A DNA stretch of 64,000 nt from Anaerolineales bacterium (GTDB lineage Bacteria; Chloroflexota; Anaerolineae; Anaerolineales; Villigracilaceae): contig CP129481.1 in the NCBI GenBank assembly GCA_030583905.1, forward strand, positions 3,998,136-4,062,135. The letters run 5' to 3'. Under the pieces are notes generated by a model. The model ran no database searches. It was not told where the DNA came from and saw only the letters and a program-made list of their open reading frames with translations. Shown here in pieces: positions 59,047 to 64,000 of the stretch. The position numbers and the translations under genes are program-made. Each line of letters starts with the position of its first letter. The stretch's first letter is position 1.

Positions 59047-61511
59047 TATTTCACCTTCCCCAGCGCAGCCACGCGCGCCACAACAGGCTCACGCACCGCA
59101 ATGCCCATACTGCGCGGCACCAAGACCACACCCGTTGAAACCGTATCGTCGATCTTCACGATCGCTTCCGCATTCGTCCCATTGAACGTGATCTTCGCCA
59201 GCGTGCCCGCCTCCACGCCAATTTTCTTCGCCGTTGATGAATGCAGCGAAATATATGCATCACCGATCCGTTCCCCGAGCAGGTCGGCGGAACTGACCGT
59301 CACACCGAAGTCGTATAACTTGTTGACCGGAACAGCCAGCAATTCCTTTTCTTTCGGACGAAGAGCCGCTTCCTTCCGGACCTTGGAGAAGCGTACCGCT
59401 CCCCCAGCCTGAGCCAACGGGGCGAGTTGTACGCCCAATCCTTGTGTATTCTCGTAGGTCGTGCCGCCATAATACAGGTCGCCGCGCCCGACAATGGGCC
59501 ACTGACCGTGCGTCTCGGCGAGTTTTTCATAACTCAATTCGTTGAACGCCTCGATGGAACTGGCAAGAATGTCAAACACCACCGAAGGCGACGAACCTTC
59601 CAGAATGACGCCCATCTGCTTTGCGATCATCGATGTGATGGCAAAATCAGGTTTGCTGTCACCCTTCGCAGGAACAGCCGCGTAAAAACGCTGTACACGC
59701 CGTTCGCCCGAGACATATGTCCCTTCGCGCTCGGTAAATGCCTGTGCCGGTAGAACCACATCCGCAATTTCAGTAGTGGCAGTTTCAAGCAATTCCTGCA
59801 CCGCTACGAACTTCGCACCACTCAAAGCTTTTGCCAGCGCCGGGCTATCCCCGACCGGGTCTGCGCCTACAACATAAACCGCCTTGCCCTTGAGCGCCTT
59901 TACCAAATCCGCTTCGGGTTGGAAGCCTATCTCGAAAGCGCCCTGGTCATTGGCTCGCTGCCATACGCCGATCAAACCGCTGTTGGGGCGTCCAACATGA
60001 TCGGTTTCTTTCAAGAGAGTGGCGCAGGCGGAAGCCAGTGCAGATGTACCAGTCACGCCCAAACCTTCACTTCCAAAGAATACAACTGCGTTCTTGGCTT
60101 TGGCAAATTCATCGGCGATCTTGCCTTTTTTGGCAACATCGTTGACGGTCTTCATTTCATCGCCATAGGCATAGCGGATGGTGTACTTCGCAAAACGGTC
60201 CAGTTTGGTCTGGCGCGGGTTGGCAACGATCAAGGTCGCGCCGCGGTCTGCGGCTTGCTTGACGCGCAGCCACCAGATCGGCGCTTCTTCATATAGATCC
60301 GAGGCGACCACGAGAATGGCATCCCCCGCGCCCATCGTGCCAATATTTGTGCCGGCGCCAACGCCCACCAATTGGGTCAACTCGCCGCCGCCCATTTCGG
60401 AATACAGGATGGCTGTTCCGCCCGCTGTATCCGCCAGCGACTTGAGATTGAAGAGGTCTTCATTGGCAAGCCGACCGGAAGCCAGTACCACAAAATCCTT
60501 CTTTGCCTTGGAGAAATTCTCCGCGGCAAGTTTGGTTGCCGCATCCCAGGAGGCGCGCGCCAGCTTATCTTCCTTGCGGATCATGGGACGGGTCAGGCGT
60601 TTCTTACCTTCGGTATAGTGATAGGCAAAGCGTCCCTTGTCACACAACCAGATCTCGTTGACTTCCTCGTTCTGGCGCGGCATGACACGCTTCACCACAA
60701 TGTCGCCGCCAGCCTTGGCTTCGCGGCGGGTATTGAGCGTGGTGTTGCATCCCACCGGGCATTGCGTACAAATGGATGCTTCCGCCTTCAACTCCCATGG
60801 GCGCGCGCCAAAGCGGAAGTCTGCGGTGGTCAATGCGCCAACGGGGCAGATATCGGTGGTGTTGCCGGAGAAAACCGAATCGAAACCGGGGTCGGAGATG
60901 GAAATGATCTGGGTTCCGCGTCCGCGGTCATCGAAGCCGAGCACCGCTTCCCCCGCGATCTCATCTTGAAAACGGATGCAGCGCGCGCATTGGATACAGC
61001 GTTCACGGTCGAGCCAGATCAATTCGCCGAGCGGAATCTGTTTGTCGAGGTGCAATTTCTCGTCGTAGATAAAGCGGCTTTTTCCCGGACCAAACCCCAT
61101 GGTCAGGTTTTGAAGCGGACATTCACCGCCCTTGTCACAGACCGGGCAGTCCAGCGGGTGGGATGTCAGCAGGAATTCGACCGTTCCCTTTTGTCCGTCG
61201 GTTGCCTTTTCAGAGGTGGTCATCACCACCATGCCTTCGGAAACGCGGTTGGTGCAGGCGGTTTCGAGTTTGGGCATGAACTGGATCTTTGGGAGACCGT
61301 TCTCCATCACCACCTGACCGGTGTTGCGGTCGAGCATGGGTCTGCCGATCTCGACCAGACACATGCGGCACATGCCGACCGGCTCCAGTTTGGGGTGATG
61401 GCAGAAAACGGGGATGTCGATGCCCGCCATCTTTGCCGCATCCACGACCAGCGTGCCGTCAGGTACGGTCACCTGTATTCCATCGATTGTTAGTGTGACT
61501 TGTTTGCTCAT
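59046..61511 (-). CDS. nuoG: NADH-quinone oxidoreductase subunit G
   Basis: This 821-residue peripheral subunit holds several iron-sulfur clusters. An N-terminal 2Fe-2S domain is seen in HHPKLEPVGMCRMCLVEIG, then CPVCDKGGECPLQ and RCIQCARCIRFQDE. A further set is in CTQCPVGCNTTLN, preceding a molybdopterin-oxidoreductase-like domain that in this subunit lacks the cofactor. The start at 61511 follows GGAGA, which beats an ATG 12 codons upstream. Confidence 0.95.
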   Translation of the reverse strand: MSKQVTLTIDGIQVTVPDGTLVVDAAKMAGIDIPVFCHHPKLEPVGMCRMCLVEIGRPMLDRNTGQVVMENGLPKIQFMPKLETACTNRVSEGMVVMTTSEKATDGQKGTVEFLLTSHPLDCPVCDKGGECPLQNLTMGFGPGKSRFIYDEKLHLDKQIPLGELIWLDRERCIQCARCIRFQDEIAGEAVLGFDDRGRGTQIISISDPGFDSVFSGNTTDICPVGALTTADFRFGARPWELKAEASICTQCPVGCNTTLNTRREAKAGGDIVVKRVMPRQNEEVNEIWLCDKGRFAYHYTEGKKRLTRPMIRKEDKLARASWDAATKLAAENFSKAKKDFVVLASGRLANEDLFNLKSLADTAGGTAILYSEMGGGELTQLVGVGAGTNIGTMGAGDAILVVASDLYEEAPIWWLRVKQAADRGATLIVANPRQTKLDRFAKYTIRYAYGDEMKTVNDVAKKGKIADEFAKAKNAVVFFGSEGLGVTGTSALASACATLLKETDHVGRPNSGLIGVWQRANDQGAFEIGFQPEADLVKALKGKAVYVVGADPVGDSPALAKALSGAKFVAVQELLETATTEIADVVLPAQAFTEREGTYVSGERRVQRFYAAVPAKGDSKPDFAITSMIAKQMGVILEGSSPSVVFDILASSIEAFNELSYEKLAETHGQWPIVGRGDLYYGGTTYENTQGLGVQLAPLAQAGGAVRFSKVRKEAALRPKEKELLAVPVNKLYDFGVTVSSADLLGERIGDAYISLHSSTAKKIGVEAGTLAKITFNGTNAEAIVKIDDTVSTGVVLVPRSMGIAVREPVVARVAALGKVK

Positions 61512-61573
61512 TAAGTCTCCGGAAAAACGATACTCGTTATTCGTCATGCGAATATCCGGTATCGAATATCGTC

Positions 61574-62821
61574 TTACGCTTTTACCGCTTTCTTGAAGTC
61601 CTGCGGGAACCGTTCAATGCCGGTCACCACCGCCATGGTGGAGAATTCGCCCAGCGCGCACAGGCATTTCCCCTGCATCTGTTTGGCAACGTTCAGCAGG
61701 AGGTCAACATCACCGGTCGAGCCGCCGCCGGAATGAATGCGCTCGGTGAGATGCCGCATCCAATAGTTGCCTTCGCGGCAGGGAGTACATTTACCGCAGG
61801 ATTCGTGCTTGAAAAAGTGGATGGTCTTATTGATCACCCAGTCAATATCCACGGTGTCATCCAGCACGATCACGGAGGCGGATCCAAGATCGCCGCCGAT
61901 CGTGCGGACAGAGGCGTAGTCCATGGGCGTATCCAGCACCTTGTCATCCACGACGATGAGCGAGGAGGATGCGCCAGCAGGCATGATCGCCTTGACAGAC
62001 CTGCCATCCTGAATGCCCATGCCATGTTCGTAGATCAAGTGACGGAAGGTCGCGCCAAAGGGCAATTCATAATTACCAGGCTTGCGCACACGCCCCGAAA
62101 GCGAGAAGATCTTTACGCCTGCGCTGTCGGCGGTGCCAATGCTTTTGTACCAGTCCGCGCCGTTTGTAAGAATGGGAGGCACGTTGGTAAAGGTTTCAAC
62201 GTTATTGATGATGGTCGGCTTGCCGTACAGACCATATGAAGGCGGGAAGGGCGGACGTACGCGAGGCTGTCCGCGTTTGCCTTCGAGCGATTCAAGCAGG
62301 GCGGTCTCCTCACCGCAGATGTAGGCACCCGCGCCAAGATGGGTGTAAATCTTCAGCGAATAATCGGTGCCGAAGAGATTGTCACCGAGGAAGCCCGCTT
62401 CTTCCATTTCCGCGATCTTCTCATCGAGGAAGGCGGCAACCTGCCAAAACTCGCCGCGCAGATAGATATATGCCACATTCGCGCTGACGGCGTAACAAGC
62501 GAGAGCGAGTCCCTCCAGGAATTGGAAGGGATTCTCCTCCATGATCTCGCGGTCTTTGAACGTACCCGGCTCAGACTCGTCCGCATTTGCCACCACATAG
62601 TGGGGCCAGTTCTTGTTGTCGATGAACGACCACTTCATACCGGTGGGGAAGCCCGCACCGCCGCGTCCGCGCAGACCGGAGTTCTTGACCACTTCGGTCA
62701 CATCGGTCGGCTTCATTTTGGTCACGGCTTTTTTTAATGCCGCGAAACCGCCGTTCTTTTTATAGACATTGAGATTTTTGATATCAGGGATGTCGCGATG
62801 GCGCAAAAGGATGTGTTCCAT
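61574..62821 (-). CDS. nuoF: NADH-quinone oxidoreductase subunit F
   Basis: This 415-residue subunit oxidises NADH with FMN. It shows GLRGRGGAGFPTGMKW (FMN/NADH site), NADESEPGTFKDR, GAGAYICGEETALLESLEG and the 4Fe-4S ligands in ESCGKCTPCREG with a final Cys in KCLCALGE. The start at 62821 overlaps the nuoE stop by one base (TAATG); longer starts would run through nuoE. Confidence 0.97.
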   Translation of the reverse strand: MEHILLRHRDIPDIKNLNVYKKNGGFAALKKAVTKMKPTDVTEVVKNSGLRGRGGAGFPTGMKWSFIDNKNWPHYVVANADESEPGTFKDREIMEENPFQFLEGLALACYAVSANVAYIYLRGEFWQVAAFLDEKIAEMEEAGFLGDNLFGTDYSLKIYTHLGAGAYICGEETALLESLEGKRGQPRVRPPFPPSYGLYGKPTIINNVETFTNVPPILTNGADWYKSIGTADSAGVKIFSLSGRVRKPGNYELPFGATFRHLIYEHGMGIQDGRSVKAIMPAGASSSLIVVDDKVLDTPMDYASVRTIGGDLGSASVIVLDDTVDIDWVINKTIHFFKHESCGKCTPCREGNYWMRHLTERIHSGGGSTGDVDLLLNVAKQMQGKCLCALGEFSTMAVVTGIERFPQDFKKAVKA

Positions 62822-63327
62822 TATTTCTCCTCCCCATTGCCGCGTTTCAGCGCATCGATGAGTTCCATTGTGCGGTCCACCGTCATATATTCGTGATATT
62901 TGATGCCGTCCGGTCCCTGCGTTTGGAACATGGGCGTACGGTCGCATGCGGCGAGGCACATGACCGCTTCGAGCGTGACCAGCCCGTCCTCCGTCGTTTC
63001 TCCGACCTTGACGCCAAGATTGGAACACAGGTTATCGAGGAATTCGTCCGCGCCGCGCAGGGCACAGGGCAAATCGGTGCAGATTTGCATGCGATATTTG
63101 CCTGCTTTTTTATCATGATATAGGGTGTAGAACCCAATAATGGAGGCGACGTCCGTTTCGGTAATGTCCAGGATCTGGGCGATGTCCTTCATCGCGTCTT
63201 TCGTGACGTACCCTTCCTCGCGCTGGGCGAGATAAAGAAGAGGCATGACCGCCGAGCGTTTGTGCTCAGGCGGGTATTTCGAAAGGATCTGTTTTACTTC
63301 CTTCGGGTGGGTTTTCTCAAGACTCAT
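62821..63327 (-). CDS. nuoE: NADH-quinone oxidoreductase subunit E
   Basis: This 168-residue thioredoxin-like subunit binds a 2Fe-2S cluster through CTDLPC and CLAAC. It works next to subunit F. Its start overlaps the nuoD stop by four bases. Confidence 0.96.
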   Translation of the reverse strand: MSLEKTHPKEVKQILSKYPPEHKRSAVMPLLYLAQREEGYVTKDAMKDIAQILDITETDVASIIGFYTLYHDKKAGKYRMQICTDLPCALRGADEFLDNLCSNLGVKVGETTEDGLVTLEAVMCLAACDRTPMFQTQGPDGIKYHEYMTVDRTMELIDALKRGNGEEK

Positions 63328-64000
63328 CGGTCAATATCTCCGAGGACGATGTCAGTGGAGGCGAGCACCGCGACAAGGTCCGCCACCAAAAGTCCTTTGA
63401 CCATTTCCGAAAGCACGGCAAGATTGTCAAAGGACGGTGTTCTCATATGAACGCGGCGGGGTTTGGGTCCGCCATCCCCTGCGAGCAGGACGCCCAGTTC
63501 ACCGCGCGGGGATTCAATGGCACAGTAAATATCCGCGTCCGGGGCGGGGAAACCTTCCGTCCACAACTTGAAGTGATGGATAAGCGCCTCCATGCTCACG
63601 CCGATCTCTGAACGCGGCGGCGTGACGAACTTGCGGTTATCCGAGCGGACGGGTCCCATCGGCAGTTTGTTCAATGCCTGTTCAATGATCTTCAGCGTTT
63701 CGCGCAATTCATCAATGCGAACAAGATAGCGCGCATACGTGTCTCCTTCTGTGCGCACAGGGACGTTAAAGTCGTATTGTTCATAGCCCATGTACGGGCG
63801 GACTTTTCGCAGATCCCAGTCCACGCCCGAAGCGCGAAGCATCGGACCGGTGACGCCATAGGACAGGGCGGTTTCCTTACTCAGGTAGCCGATATCCACC
63901 ATACGGTCAATGAAGAGCGGGTTTTTCGTCAACAGGCGTTCGTATTCATCGATGCGTTTGGGGAAGATCTTAAGAAAATCACGCACGGCGGTTTCGAATT
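63324..64000 (-). CDS. nuoD: NADH-quinone oxidoreductase subunit D (5' end beyond window)
   Basis: This is the C-terminal part (about 225 residues) of the quinone-site subunit. It contains GPMLRASGVDWDLRK, YEQYDFNVPV and the late ALIHHFKLWTEGF with ESPRGELGVLLAGDG, all typical of NuoD. The frame stays open past position 64000 (FETAVRDFLKIF), so a GTG at 63986 is not a true start. The gene continues in the flanking sequence, with nuoA-C presumably upstream. Confidence 0.94.
   Translation of the reverse strand, partial: FETAVRDFLKIFPKRIDEYERLLTKNPLFIDRMVDIGYLSKETALSYGVTGPMLRASGVDWDLRKVRPYMGYEQYDFNVPVRTEGDTYARYLVRIDELRETLKIIEQALNKLPMGPVRSDNRKFVTPPRSEIGVSMEALIHHFKLWTEGFPAPDADIYCAIESPRGELGVLLAGDGGPKPRRVHMRTPSFDNLAVLSEMVKGLLVADLVAVLASTDIVLGDIDR

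Noticed and set aside
62822..63028. N-terminal extension of nuoF
   Set aside because: It would lie within nuoE in another frame; the TAATG coupling and family start support 62821.

Overview
The window looks like one contig piece from a Chloroflexota bacterium, probably class Anaerolineae. No single gene proves this. It rests on the combination of DUF4388 plus small GTPase modules, GAF- and PAS-rich kinases, a group III-type phosphofructokinase, a NuoD-to-NuoN operon and many starts that lack a Shine-Dalgarno site. I see no phage, insertion sequence or CRISPR array. Several families of short palindromic intergenic repeats are present.

Layout. 1-9180: sensory genes. These are a six-PAS protein running off the left edge, a hybrid histidine kinase, a diguanylate cyclase, a NarL-type two-component pair and an XRE-family regulator. 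A possible structured RNA and several palindromic repeats lie between them. 9389-12313: phosphofructokinase and small membrane proteins (DUF2085, DUF4126, a 52-residue Cys-rich peptide). 12340-17491: a thiamine operon read leftwards, with promoter, TPP riboswitch, terminator, thiN, an ABC importer (binding protein, fused permease, ATPase) and a DUF402 gene.

17550-32429: a co-directional block of ten genes. In transcription order it encodes a DUF4388 protein, a Ras-like GTPase, an alpha/beta hydrolase, a V4R protein, a left-handed beta-helix protein, a protein resembling acyl-ACP reductase, a receiver with degenerate GGDEF, a 2468-residue kinase with about eleven GAF domains, a CheY-like receiver and a second hydrolase. 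It looks like a signalling system tied to lipid-type chemistry, and I could not match it to a described one.

32564-37731: a HAD phosphatase-like gene, a zinc-ribbon protein with a basic tail, and five consecutive GNAT acetyltransferase genes. The GNAT genes are preceded by a promoter, a 27-codon leader peptide and two terminators, which is an attenuator-like arrangement. 37821-44850: a pseudo-receiver, a lipoprotein, Hsp20, a secreted subtilisin behind a c-di-GMP-I riboswitch, a divergent M23 peptidase, an SDR, DinB, a NarL-type regulator and a GNAT. 44853-51248: endonuclease IV-like, DgkA, YbeY, 7TM-HD and YqeY genes, a phospholipase C-like gene divergent from a cobalamin adenosyltransferase, a DUF554 gene and tRNA-Lys(CUU). 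51299-64000: respiratory complex I genes nuoN back to nuoD, with nuoD cut by the right edge.

Two regulatory themes recur. C-di-GMP appears as a diguanylate cyclase, a degenerate GGDEF protein and a c-di-GMP riboswitch on a secreted protease. Putative leaderless transcription appears at seven or eight genes that carry a TATAAT-like box 6-7 bases before the start codon and no Shine-Dalgarno site.
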